DNA of 64,000 nucleotides from Basidiobolus meristosporus CBS 931.73 (taxonomy: Eukaryota > Basidiobolomycota > Basidiobolomycetes > Basidiobolales > Basidiobolaceae): contig MCFE01000008.1 in NCBI GenBank assembly GCA_002104905.1, positions 1-64,000 of the forward strand, read 5' to 3'. Below the pieces are notes generated by a model. It had not been told where the DNA came from. It did not search any database and saw only the letters and a program-made list of their open reading frames with translations. The translations under genes were made by a program, and so were the position numbers. Every line of letters starts with the position of its first letter. The stretch's first letter is position 1. Shown here piece after piece: positions 45,007-56,529 of the stretch.

Positions 45007-45493
45007 TTTGCTTTTGATTAAAATACCCATTTCTTGCGAAGTCTGCAATTGAATGATGGTTTTTTGGATGTCTGAATCCTCTGAACACAAGGTATGAACA
45101 ATGCACATACACTGCTCTAAAAGATCCATTTTACTCTGTTGTACGGGAATCGCACAACCTCCGTGGCTGATTGAAGAGGTCATGTACTTTATGTACAATA
45201 TTGTAGATGAGGCTATCCCGGAATACGGCCTTGGTTTTATGGGCACGGTGGGTGGCACGGATATTATGGGATGCATGGAACTGACCGGCTAGTTGGCAAT
45301 ATTAGTAAGCTTTTATTGCGGGATTATATGTTTGGCCGCCACATCGTAGCATCATTATACTCGTAGATATGGAGCAAGTCGCAACGAGCTTCTGGATTTC
45401 TTCAAGTTTATATTGAAATGGAGAGATAATCGGAAAAGAAAGAAATACAAGTATCTATAGAATGATAAACATGAATCAAAATCTTTGAGGGAA
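45007..45493. other. Convergent intergenic region
   Basis: 3' ends of the eIF4E-like gene and CCT1. ORFs on both strands here are mirrors without domains. Confidence 0.45.
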
Positions 45494-47344
45494 TTAGTGG
45501 CCGTGAGGGTCGCTTTGTTCCTTTTGCTCAGGGATAACCTTGATCATGTCGTCGATACGGAGAATGGAGATGGCTGCCTCGGTGGCTGATTTGAGTGATT
45601 TGATCTTGGACATAGCTGGCTCCAAAACACCGGCGCGCAAGCTATCACGGATCTCTCCCTTGATCAAGTCAAGACCGTACCACTTCAACAACATCTTCTC
45701 TTCGTCGGTGGTGGTTTGGGATTCGTTATGGATGGAGCGCAATCTAGCAACAAGCTCTGTGGAATCTTGGGCAGCATTCACAGAGAGAGTTTTGGGAATA
45801 ACGAGAAGTGCGTTGGCAAATTCGTTGATGGCAAGTTGTTCACGGGAACCAAGGGAAGTGGCGAAATTCTCAAGGTGGATGTTCAATGCGGCTTCAACAG
45901 CACCACCTCCTGGAACGACCACATTGGACTCGAGAGTACGCTTGACCACGCACATGGAATCGTGAAGGGAGCGCTCCATCTCATCGAGCATGTAGTCGTT
46001 GGCACCACGAAGAATAAGGGAGGCGGATTTTTGAGCCTTGGTTCCCTTGATCAAAATGCACTCGTCGTCGGAGATACGCTCTTGGACAACTTGCTCAGCA
46101 TAACCAAGGTAGCTTTCCTCGAAAGATTCCTCTCCGTCCAAGTTGGCAAGAGTAGAGATCATGGTAGCCCCGGTGGCCTTGGCAATTCTTCTCATGTCCT
46201 CCTTGGTAACTCTTCTCACGGCCATGGCACCAGCCTCGACGAAGCACTTGAGGCAGAGGTCATCAATACCCTTGGTTGTCAAGATGACATTGGCACCAGT
46301 ATCAAGAATCTTCTTGATTCTGTCAGTGGTGATTCCGATTTCTCTCTTACGGATATCTTCCAACTTCTCTGGGTCATCAACCAAGATGTTAACACCAAGG
46401 TGCATACGAGCCTTCTGGAGGTTAATATCCAAACAGGCGATCTTAGCATCAGTAATGCGAGTCTTCATGGCGGAAGAGGCAACAGTGCAGTTGAGGGCAT
46501 ATCCATCAACGATCATAGACTCCTTCACACCCTTGCCGTGGGCTTTAAGGATGTTGACTGCCTTAACGGGGTATTTGGCTTCACCTCTGGCATTGACATT
46601 CTTGACGGCAAGCATAGAGTCGACCACCATGTTGGCGAAAAACTCGTCATCCGTACCAATAATCTTACTGGACATGCTGGTCTTGGCGACGTTCATCAAA
46701 CATTCACGTCCAAGGGCATCGACCTTGGAGGTCATCTTGTCAACAATAAACTTGCATGCCTCTTTGCAAGCTTGGCGATAGCCGGAAATAATAACTGTGG
46801 GGTGAATTTTGTTCTTGACGAGTTCGTTGGCACGTTTCAAAAGCTCGGCAGCAATGATGACGACTGAGGTAGTACCATCTCCGACTTCCTTGTCTTGTTG
46901 ATGAGCAAGTTCGACCAAAACACGACCGGCGGGATGCTCCACTTCCAATAGGCCGAGAATGGTGGCACCATCGTTAGTAATGGTCACATCCTGAGCAAGA
47001 GATGCTAATTTAGTCGAGAAACATTGTAAACAATTGTATTATAAACTTACACCAATGTCATCAACCATCATTTTATCCAAACCAACTGGACCCAGAGAGC
47101 TCTTCACGATGTTGGCGATAGAAGAAGCAGCCAAGACTAAAATACAAAGTAATAGTAAGAAACTAGAACCAGATCAAGGATGTACTGGGTCCGTGAAGGA
47201 ATTAGGAGTATTTGGAAAATCGAATTGAATAGGGGGACTGATGGCTACAACTGTGTGGTAATTACCATTTTGACTTCTGACATCCTGACCGGTGGCACGC
47301 TCTCCACCGAGAAACAGGGTAGGATTACTTTCTTTGGCATACAT
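45494..47344 (-). CDS. CCT1: CCT1/TCP1-alpha chaperonin subunit
   Basis: Three exons on the minus strand: 47344-47266, 47136-47051 and 46990-45494, 553 residues. Exon 1 reads [20 protein letters not shown]; exon 2 carries [21 protein letters not shown]; exon 3 starts [15 protein letters not shown]-site motifs GDGTTS and GGGAVE, and [13 protein letters not shown] in the apical domain, fit CCT alpha. The gene encodes one of eight subunits of the cytosolic chaperonin that folds actin and tubulin. The N-terminus differs from the usual MSS..LLG start but the length is normal. A 383-residue ORF on the opposite strand is only its mirror. Confidence 0.95.
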
Positions 47345-48736
<1,392 letters not shown>

Positions 48737-48835
48737 TGTGTTAATTTACTGTTTGAGAAGGATTTAGTCGAATTATAAACTGAACACAGCATTATAAAAT
48801 CTATAATTATATCCTAGTTTATATCTCATTAAATA

Positions 48836-48958
48836 ATGCCCAGTTTAACCGAAATCTACCAAGCCATCAAAACTCAAATCAACGATGAAATCAATTTCTT
48901 CATACGGGGAACAGAACTTGTTGGTTTACGCATGGCATTGGAGATATTACCCTTGTAA
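48836..48958 (+). other. Short unexplained ORF downstream of the proteasome gene
   Basis: A 40-residue ORF (MPSLTEIYQAIKT, ending LEILPL) with a coding look lies 100 bases after the PUP2 stop. It has no recognised domain and no neighbouring exons. It may be a remnant. Confidence 0.25.
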
Positions 48959-49126
48959 TATGCAGCAATGCCAGTCGAGATTACAATCCTGGTTTTGATT
49001 CGGCCAATGATGGATCGATTTACTGGCAGGCTCATTTAGGAGTAGAAAAAAAATTGGCTAAAAAAAACGAAATAATCAGGGGGACTAAGCAGGGGGGCCT
49101 TGAAATTTAGTGGCCGAACTGAGGTG

Positions 49127-49133
49127 TATAAAT
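49127..49133 (+). promoter_or_regulatory. TATA box of the snoRNA host gene
   Basis: TATAAAT about 70 bases upstream of the first predicted donor site. It is the only strong core-promoter element before the snoRNA cluster. Confidence 0.55.
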
Positions 49134-49230
49134 GTCGCCCATAGGATGTACCTATCCCTCATCCAACACTTGGATCGCAAGTTCCATCTGACAACAGGTA
49201 AAGATCCATTCATTTTATACTCTCCCGATA

Positions 49231-49330
49231 GTTGAGATGACGAAAACGCGTCTTGATACCCTGAACTTCTTCGGACGTTTCTTGATGAATCAAAATCGCA
49301 TTTAGGAATTCCTCGTTTCTGATCTACTCA
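49231..49330 (+). ncRNA. Box C/D snoRNA 1 (intron 1)
   Basis: C box ATGACGA (49237), D' CTGA (49261), C' TGATGAA (49283) and D CTGA (49319). The segment before box D, AGGAATTCCTCGTT, is complementary to the conserved 18S stretch AACGAGGAATTCCT near the 3' end of the small-subunit rRNA (from memory). The terminal stem is weak. Predicted to guide 2'-O-methylation there. Confidence 0.75.
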
Positions 49331-49482
49331 CTTTCGAGATTACTACTGTTGCTATAAGAACTCTTTCTCATCCATTTCGTTTATTAGATGCTATTAACTT
49401 GAAGTTCATTCAATGATGACATTCAATCGGACATACGGTTTGAAGGTAACTATCAATTTGATGTGCTCCATTGTGTGAGGAA

Positions 49483-49572
49483 CTTTTCGTGATGAAAGAG
49501 AAGTTTTGCCAGTTCTGCTACTGAACAACATTGCTGATACTTACTTTACTCTCGCTTACCTTCTGACAAAAG
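49483..49572 (+). ncRNA. Box C/D snoRNA 2 (intron 2), U38/snR61-like
   Basis: C box GTGATGA (49489), D' CTGA (49521), D CTGA (49563), closed by CTTTT/AAAAG. The guide before D', GCCAGTTCTGCT, is complementary to AGCAGAACTGGC in the large-subunit rRNA, which I recall as the target of yeast snR61 (Am1133). It is nearly identical to the snoRNA in intron 3. Confidence 0.85.
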
Positions 49573-49716
49573 CGACTCACACAATTTAATGTCTTATTTC
49601 GTATGACTAACCAATTCTTCAGTAGTATTATATTCAATACATTGCCACTATTCCTTCAACTACCGTCCGTATCTGTAAACCTACAAGCAATAGGTGAGTT
49701 TCTTGTTATATACGGA

Positions 49717-49818
49717 GATTCCTTTACAATGATGAAAGAGAAGTTTTGCCAGTTCTGCTACTGAACATCATTGCTGATACTTACTTTACTCTCGCTTACC
49801 TTCTGAACAAAAGGAATC
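49717..49818 (+). ncRNA. Box C/D snoRNA 3 (intron 3), second copy of the U38/snR61-like RNA
   Basis: C box ATGATGA (49729), D' CTGA, D CTGA (49803). The body is the same as in snoRNA 2 except for a few bases (AACATCATT against AACAACATT, one inserted A after D). Its closing stem is longer, a perfect 9-bp GATTCCTTT/AAAGGAATC. The flanking intron sequence is unrelated to intron 2, so the duplication covers only the RNA. Confidence 0.88.
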
Positions 49819-49943
49819 TTCTGTCAACAATATTTAACAATTATACTAATAATTTCCCAGATTATCTATAGATATCCTCTATAATATTGCCTGACCCTCA
49901 TTCTTACTGTACAAACACTCATGTAAGTATTCTGAATGATCTT

Positions 49944-50035
49944 ATGAATGAGAAAGCTAAATGATGTATTTTCCAATCCGTGTTTCACATGATCTAATGA
50001 TTATACCCTTTTGGACCTGATACTTTCTCATTCAT
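49944..50035 (+). ncRNA. Box C/D snoRNA 4 (intron 4), U18-like guide
   Basis: A perfect 13-bp closing stem (ATGAATGAGAAAG with CTTTCTCATTCAT) surrounds a C box ATGATGT (49961) and a D box CTGA (50017). TCCGTGTTTCA at 49977 is complementary to TGAAACACGGA of the large-subunit rRNA, the known U18/snR18 target region. The D' box is degenerate. Confidence 0.82.
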
Positions 50036-50152
50036 GTTGATACTTTTTGACATCGTACTAATTTACCTTTAGATTTACAGATTGAGATACATATACGCTG
50101 TACATATTCTAATCTGGGCCTTCACTTACAATGTAAGTTATTTACCGTACTG

Positions 50153-50266
50153 GATATTTCAACCAATGGCGATGATGAGCTCTTGCTGGCACCAGTCGTA
50201 GAAAATTATGACGATAGCTTTCGCGAACCTTTATATACGCATAGGTTCCTGAGCCATTGAAATATC
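50153..50266 (+). ncRNA. Box C/D snoRNA 5 (intron 5)
   Basis: C box ATGATGA (50172), D box CTGA (50249) and a closing stem GATATTTCAA.../...TTGAAATATC (50153-50162 with 50257-50266). TGCTGGCACCAG at 50184 is complementary to CTGGTGCCAGCA, the universally conserved 530-loop region of 18S rRNA, though the D' box behind it is not clear. Confidence 0.78.
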
Positions 50267-50351
50267 AATCAAAGTTTTTTAAACGATTAAGTTTACTGAC
50301 TATTTCATCAATAGGATCTCCGAAATGTAAATAAATATATTTTATAATCTA

Positions 50352-51107
50352 TTACTCGTCGTTGTTGAATTGAATACGTGTTCTATCTTTGACAGTAGTG
50401 TAATAATCCTGAACCACATCATTGAGATGAATATGCTTGTCAACCTAAAAATTACATTATTATATATCAATCTAGCGACCAGATAACAAGAAGGATTACC
50501 TGAGCTCTAGACTTGAGCAATATTTGTTGAGCTTTTTCTGGACTCAACTCATAACGAGTTATCAGGTAACATAGTACCATAGTTGCTGACCTACCCCTCC
50601 CAGCTGCTAGGTATTAGCGGATGTATTACAGGGAGCGTATTGAAAAGGTTACCCTTGCAATGAACGTAAATCGTCCCGTTATTTTTCTTCACGCAGCTTT
50701 CAATATATTCTACACCGGCACGAATGTTCTCGAGGCTAGGTGTAGTGAAATCTTCAGTCTCCAACCGAACCTGCTCTATATCCAGTTCTTTGTAGAGTTG
50801 ACAAAGCTCGTCAAACTCTCTGCACATATTGACGACGTATTTTACGTTGGCGGTCCGATTTAGCTCTCGGATCAAAGACTCATCAGGTAAAGCGCCTATG
50901 ATAACGGTTTTGTCAACCCTTCATTCAGATTAGTTGCGGCTAAGGTGAGCGTTTCACTTGAGCCTACCGATTCCACCACGTCCAGCCGCTCAAGGGGGAC
51001 AGGGTCTGCGCGAGTAATTTGTTATACCACAGCGAAACGTAAAACTGAGTTCTTGCAACAACGCCAACTTTCGTTCCTTCATTTGCTGGTGGTGAAGTGG
51101 TTGTCAT
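50352..51107 (-). CDS. PTPMT1: PTPMT1-like dual-specificity phosphatase
   Basis: Four exons on the minus strand (51107-50968, 50918-50653, 50603-50500, 50447-50352), 201 residues. The start is MTTTSPPANEG; a hydrophobic/aromatic segment (FYVSLWYNKLL, then WTWWNR) follows. Then VDKTVIIGALPDESL, VNMCREF and the catalytic loop VHCKAGRGRSAT (CX5R with Cys and Arg in place), which is only complete after joining exons 2 and 3. YLITRYELSPEKAQ and a short C-terminus follow. The IIGALP motif and CKAGR loop are those of PTPMT1, the mitochondrial phosphatidylglycerophosphate phosphatase of cardiolipin synthesis. Mitochondrial location is inferred from family, not from a clear presequence. Its 3' end meets that of the snoRNA host gene. 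Confidence 0.88.
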
Positions 51108-51430
51108 ATCTCTTGTGGGATGGAGGCAAAGTTGGAAGGGATTCACAAGACTTAAATGCCCAGATATTTCATCTACGGTTCATGTACCGTGACGATTATG
51201 TACATTGTCAAATCCATCAAGCAATATAATCAACAATTCTGATGGGGATGTTTATATCGAACATGAGTAGAAATATATTAGATGAAACGGAGAATTATAG
51301 CTGACATACGGCACAACTAACTGGCATTGTAACTAGCCCAGGAAACATCGAATATGCAAGGAATTGTGTCACCACCAGTTTTGTTCCGTTTATTAAAACA
51401 AATCTTTGACTTTATACTAGACTATACAAG

Positions 51431-52150
51431 TTAGAATTTCATGGCATGAGGAGCTTGTCCCTTACGAAGAGTGAAGGAAGCATTCAAGTATGAGCGAAGA
51501 TGAGGAACTTGGGCAACGGCAGCCAAGATTTCCTTGTCAACGACCTTTTGATCAGCGGAACGAGACTCAGAAATAACCTTCTTGGGTTGCTTCTCGTCGA
51601 AGAATTCTTCCTCGGTCTTTCCGGCCTTGGAGGTCTTTTCCTTCTTGAAGTAAGCATCATCGAATTTCTCGTCAACCTTGACGTTGGAAAGATCGACCTT
51701 GGTGGAGGTAGCAAGAACATATGCTTGGTTGACACGTCTGAGAGGAACACCGTTAACCTTGTAGGGACCGGTGACCAACAATAAACCAGAGGCGAGTTGC
51801 TTCAAGAAGACGACTCTCTTGCCACGGAAACGACCAGCCAAGAGAACAAGAACAGTACCGGGGGTAATGGTGGCACGAAGCTTGGTTGGCTTGGCGGTCT
51901 TGCGGGAAACCTTGGGTTGGGCGATGTCTTCGGCGGGATACCAACGAGAAGCCTTGTTCAAGGCAACAACGCGCTCTTTACCGTTTTTGTCACCATTAAC
52001 TTGGACAGTTTTGGTGGTTGGGGCGGCGGTGTCGTTCTTGGCAGCGGCGACCTTTTGCTTCTTGTAAAGGGCACGCTTGGCGAAAACGCTAGAGCGGGAC
52101 AGGCGGGTGATGCCTGGGGCGACGAAAGAATTTCTGGGTTTGTGAGACAT
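51431..52150 (-). CDS. RPL6: Ribosomal protein eL6
   Basis: 239 residues from MSHKPRNS. The eL6 core is clear: RWYPAEDIAQP, LRATITPGTVLVLLAGRFRGKRVVFLKQL (given here as a region, residues about 93-121), SGLLLVTGPYKVNG and VPLRRVNQAYV. The C-terminus ends in KGQAPHAMKF. An in-frame upstream extension would start with GTG and is rejected. The region before the ATG ends in CTAAAGGAC, so a short 5'-UTR intron may exist. Strong codon bias as in eL22. Confidence 0.95.
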   Translation of the reverse strand: MSHKPRNSFVAPGITRLSRSSVFAKRALYKKQKVAAAKNDTAAPTTKTVQVNGDKNGKERVVALNKASRWYPAEDIAQPKVSRKTAKPTKLRATITPGTVLVLLAGRFRGKRVVFLKQLASGLLLVTGPYKVNGVPLRRVNQAYVLATSTKVDLSNVKVDEKFDDAYFKKEKTSKAGKTEEEFFDEKQPKKVISESRSADQKVVDKEILAAVAQVPHLRSYLNASFTLRKGQAPHAMKF

Positions 52151-52637
52151 GTCCTTTAGAAATACCACTAGAAATCATTGGCAAATTAGTATGTGGATGG
52201 ATGGAAATGTCAGAGCTACTGATATTCTAGAAGAATTCACCAACTCACCAGATGCTAGAGTCTCGAAATCGATCTCTCTTCTGATGTGGATTGAGGAAAG
52301 AGAAAGCAACAGACGTCGTTCTTGGTTATTTATTGCCCCAATCGTGGTGAGTCCACGGCCAACACCAATCAGATGGGTTTACCACCGGATCCCACCGATA
52401 TCCCCGAAGTTATGCAAATCATGGGTGAGTGTTGATTGAATTCTCCAGTAGTTTTATAATGATTTTTAACAACCTGCCGAACGATACTGTACAAATATAC
52501 ATTCACAAAACTGTTCGTAAACTAGGATATTTTGGGAGTGGATTGATGTGTATCTCTGGGTGGTGTGTTCTCCTGGGCTATGGTTGGCGTCGAGGTTGAA
52601 TGTTCGGATTGTAGAAATCGGCGCTTGGCAGGAATAT
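52151..52637. other. Region between eL6 and the CDK12-like kinase
   Basis: Carries the eL6 promoter and the kinase 3' UTR. Plus ORF 52149-52439 has no domain. Confidence 0.4.
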
Positions 52638-55600
52638 CTATTGAGCTGGTCGTTCTTTGCTAGGGCGAGTGGACGGTTGGGATTGGCTACGTTGTGCTTG
52701 ATCTAAGGCTTGCTTTTTCTTTCTCTGTTTGCTCTCGTATTCGTGCCAGTCCCCATCGATGGTAGGAAGCCTAGAGAGCAGACGGGTTAGTCGAGGGGGT
52801 GGCGGCTGTGTTAACCAATATGGGGGCTTACTTTTGGATGGAGCATGCCTCGGGTTCCTCCGAGGTAAAGTATGGATGGCTCAAAGCATCTTGAGCAGTG
52901 GGTCGTTTGGCCGGATTCATGGAGAGAAGCCGTTCAGCGAGGTCAAGTGCGGCTGGGGTCATGATTCTGGAATAGATGGGTTGAGTAATGCGCCTTGTAG
53001 GTAGATATTCGTAGAGGCAAAGTACTTTTTGAAATAATCCTTGAACTTCTTCCCTGATTTGTCTTTGGGTCGAACGAGCCCAAACCATGGCAGTTCCACC
53101 ACCGAGGGCCAGTCTGCCTTGTTGGGTGCACCCATGATCCGGTAGATTTGCTCCAGCTGCGTTATCTCGTCGGATCCTTGGAAGACCGGTTTGCGCATGA
53201 ACAACTCCATCATGATGCAACTGTGGTTCAGACGACCGTTAGTGAAGATAAAAAAGAAATCGAGAGCTTGGCTGACGCACCCTACACTCCAGATATCCAC
53301 CTCCGCACCATATTTCGTTGCCCCGAGCAGGAGCTCCGGTGGGCGGTACCACAACGTGATGACGCGGTTCGTGTAGTCTTTCAATCGGTTGCGTTCATGC
53401 ACTCTGGCAAGTCCAAAGTCCGCAAGCTTGACTTCCCCCTTTCGATTCATCAGGATGTTGGATCCTAGAAATGGGTGAGTGGCCGGTTTTAGGAACAGAC
53501 GGCGGGCTGGGCTTACCTTTGATGTCTCTGTGAAGGACATTTTTGCCGTGTAGATAGTGGATCCCCTCCAGTATCTGCTTCATTAAGCACTTGATATGCG
53601 CATGGCTCAACTCAAGCTTGGGGTAACCAAGAAACCCGGTCAAATCATAATCCATGTAGTCCAGGACCATGTATACTGAGCCTGCTCATCATCACTGAAG
53701 CGTGAGTAGACGTGCGCGGCATCCGTGGCGATTGTATTCCTACCTTTGTGAACGGCAATTTCGTGGATTTTGATGATGTGTTTGTGGCTCATGCTCTGGA
53801 GCAGCTTGATCTCTCGCATCGCAGTAACCGGGAACTGGGGAGATGATCCAACGTTAGCGCGATTCGATACGCCACCATCACACTTCGAACGAATATTTAC
53901 CCCTTCTTTCTCGCTTTCCATTCGGATACGTTTCAAAGCAACGATGATGCCGGTGTGTCTATTTCTTGCCTTGTAAACCTTGCTAGATACACAGAGCAGG
54001 CCTTGTTAGTATGCCGCATGCTATGGACGCATGTTGCTCGATACTTACCCATAAGTTCCTTCCCCGACCTGATCCATTTTTTCATAAATATCTAACGACT
54101 GTGTCTTAGCACTCGATCCTGAAGGGGTTTGTTTGGCATTCGTTGACGGCGTGGTTTCAGCTCGAGCTTTTGGATTCCCCATCTCCTTCACTGTAGGCCT
54201 CGCCGAAGCATTCGGAGTGGTTGGTGGTTGAGGCAGCGAGTCGTTGGGCTTAGATGAAGATGGGGGTGTGGTTATCTCCATGGCTTTGACTTCGGTTGAT
54301 GGCGGCGGAGGTGGCGGAGAGTTCGGGTCATCAAGCTTGGATAGAGATGGTGGTGGCGGGGGCTGCGAGCTCTTGCTCTCAAGGGGAGGTGGAGGAGGTA
54401 CAGGCGTTGATATTAGTGTTGGTGATCTTGTTAGTAGTGGAGGTGGAGGTGGGGTATTGTTTTGATCGTTTTGTGTTTGCTCCGATTTTCTTTCCATTAG
54501 GTCTTGCTTCTCGTACTTTTTGGATATATTAATGGCCGCTTGATGGTAAAGTCCTGAAGAATTCTCGAGTCTCGAACTGTGGCTTCTTGACCAGCTGCTC
54601 GATGCTTTCTGGTGATATCTGGATGATCTCGTATTGCTTCTGGAGCGGCTTCGTGGGGACCGTCTTCTGTATGGATCATAGCCAGAGTATGGGCTTCGCG
54701 ATCGACTCTTAGAGTATCCACCACGATACGAATCGTACGCTCTGTAGGATTTTCTATGTTCGCTTGACCTCCAACTCCAGTGATCGTATTCATGACTTGG
54801 TGACCCTGTACGGCTTCGAGAACGTCGTCGACGAGATTCATAATGTTGATACCGAGGACCCGGACTTCTGGAGCGGTTTCTTGCCATTCTTTTCCCGTTG
54901 TATCGATAAGGACTTGGACTCCGAGATCGCTTTCTATAATGGTATTCCGGACTACGCGAACGTCTGCCTGGACTATAGTGCCACTGCGAACCATATCCAT
55001 GCGGACTTCTAGACCTTGCCCTGGGGGAGTAGCGTCTGTATCGCGTAGACTCATAGGCGTACGATCTAGATTCTTTTCGAAAAGACTGCGTTCTATGTGA
55101 AGGCTCTTCTCTGCCAGAATCTCTACTATCGGATCTCCTTCTAACATCATTGTGTCGAGTTCTGCTGTGCGATTCCTTGTTGCGTGGGATCTCTTGAACA
55201 GTAGTAGAGGCAGGATGTTGCGGATTTGCCGTGGTCTCCTTCTTATTGTCGATGGGGTCATTCTCAACGGTTTTCTTCTCCGTCACAGAATTGTCGTCTT
55301 CATTTTCGGGGGTACTTTGAAAAAGGTCATTCTTAAATACGTTCGACGACTTTCCAGCTGTTCGCTTAACTATGGAAAACCGGACTTTCTCCTTTTCTTG
55401 GATAGCGCACTTGTCAGCCGAACTGGATAAATGTCTTGTATTATAATTATCCGCAGACAAATCAGATTGCAACTGAGGATCGCTATTGTTAGGAAGGACC
55501 GGCTGTGAATTGGTAGCTTCATCACAAGGGTGATCTCCGGAAGGAGTTAATCGACGATTACGATCATTACTGCTGCTAGTCTCAGCATGTAAAGTATACT

Positions 55601-55823
55601 CCTTGGCTGAAATAGAGATGGACGAGGTTTGACTATAAGTAGTGGACTCTATACGAGCATTTTCTTCAACCCCAGACGCGCTCGAAGTAGTCTCCGAATG
55701 CAGAATGGAGTTATTGAGGGTTGAACTTGAGCTGAAACTCTTGGTTACAGAGGAAGTGGTTTTGGATAGTTGATGTGAAGATGTCGAGGACGATTTAGAA
55801 TACTGTTGACGGGAATTGTTCAT
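52638..55823 (-). CDS. CTK1: CDK12/CTK1-type transcriptional CDK with RS-rich N-terminus
   Basis: Exon 1 (55823-54045) codes 592 residues: Ser/Thr-rich, then Arg-Ser-rich (about 210-430), then proline runs (PPPPPPL, about 460-530), then the kinase start YEKMDQVGEGTYG. Further exons code VYKARNRHTGIIVALKRIRM, the C-helix PVTAMREIKLLQS, VLDYMDYDLTGFL, the catalytic loop HRDIKGSNIL, DFGLARVHERNR and the activation loop TNRVITLWYRPPELLLG, with the end at 52638 after LPTIDGDWHEYESK. PVTAMRE replaces the PITAIRE of human CDK12/13. The RS region plus proline runs before a CDK domain is typical of CDK12/13, which phosphorylate RNA polymerase II on Ser2 and act in splicing. A cyclin K/CTK2 partner is expected elsewhere. 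Internal exon borders are approximate. Confidence 0.92.
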
Positions 55824-56529
55824 TATCTAAAGCCAGGTGAACACTAGATAATTGAGCACGACAGCGAGCACCAGATCTTTTTATCACGCGATATATGCTA
55901 GCGACGATAAGCTAAAGTGATGGACAGGAATTAACAATCAAGCCAATATTACCAAACTAGATCTCGTAGGCTTTACCTTTCTTCACTTGGTCAACAAGCT
56001 GAGAATATATTATGAGATAATACTATTTTCTAATTTGCCAACTCGCCTGAGCAACTTTTTATTTTTATTCCATGTTTAGTTTGGAGATTTAAGTACGATG
56101 AAGATGTGCGAGTTTAACCGCACTAATCAATCACACGCACTAATCACACGATTGAGGAGTTTCCCAATTGGAATTTCCTGGTTTTCAGGAGCGATCTCCT
56201 TAATCGACCCTTTAGTGGCCTCTCACCGTAGGATACATCAATGCTGACAATGGCAGGAGCCAACATGTAAATATAGAATAGAATATCCTAAATCGCCATC
56301 CCGTGGCCAGATATTTACTTGCATAATCTACTAATTCCTTGAATCATGTGAGATCAATTTACTAAACAACGAAAGCATGAACTACGCGGCGGTTTTTGTT
56401 TTATATACATCAAATAAGAGCCGTTGGGAACTCCTAACGCTAAAACCTCACGCAGCCGTTGGTTTTTGTAAATCTTTTCGTGATTTTAAATGAAAAGTCC
56501 AGTTTGCTTGGAGATCTACTGATTCAACC
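55824..56529. other. Divergent promoter region of the CDK and PIK1 genes
   Basis: About 700 bases without a coding feature. A direct repeat ATCAATCACACGCACTAATCACACG lies near 56127-56151 (units CACACG/CACTAATCA). Confidence 0.45.

Larger units (their letters stand above)
49155..50350 (+). ncRNA. Non-coding snoRNA host gene with five snoRNA-bearing introns
   Basis: Six short exons (about 49155-49197, 49359-49445, 49623-49693, 49861-49922, 50073-50132, 50315-50350) separated by five introns of 150-182 nt, about three times longer than introns elsewhere in the window. Donors are GTAAAG, GTAACT, GTGAGT, GTAAGT and GTAAGT; branch sites such as GACTAAC (49605) and TACTAAT precede the acceptors. 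Each intron holds exactly one box C/D snoRNA. The exons contain no useful ORF. This is the layout of animal host genes such as GAS5 and UHG, where the introns are the product. The transcript end is estimated. Confidence 0.85.

Noticed and set aside
45716-46867. 383-residue plus-strand ORF
   Set aside because: It is the mirror of CCT1, whose frame has full family conservation; the antisense text has no domain.
54497-55267. 256-residue minus-strand ORF in another frame of the CDK gene
   Set aside because: Alternative frame through Arg/Ser codons; the 592-residue frame continues into the kinase domain.
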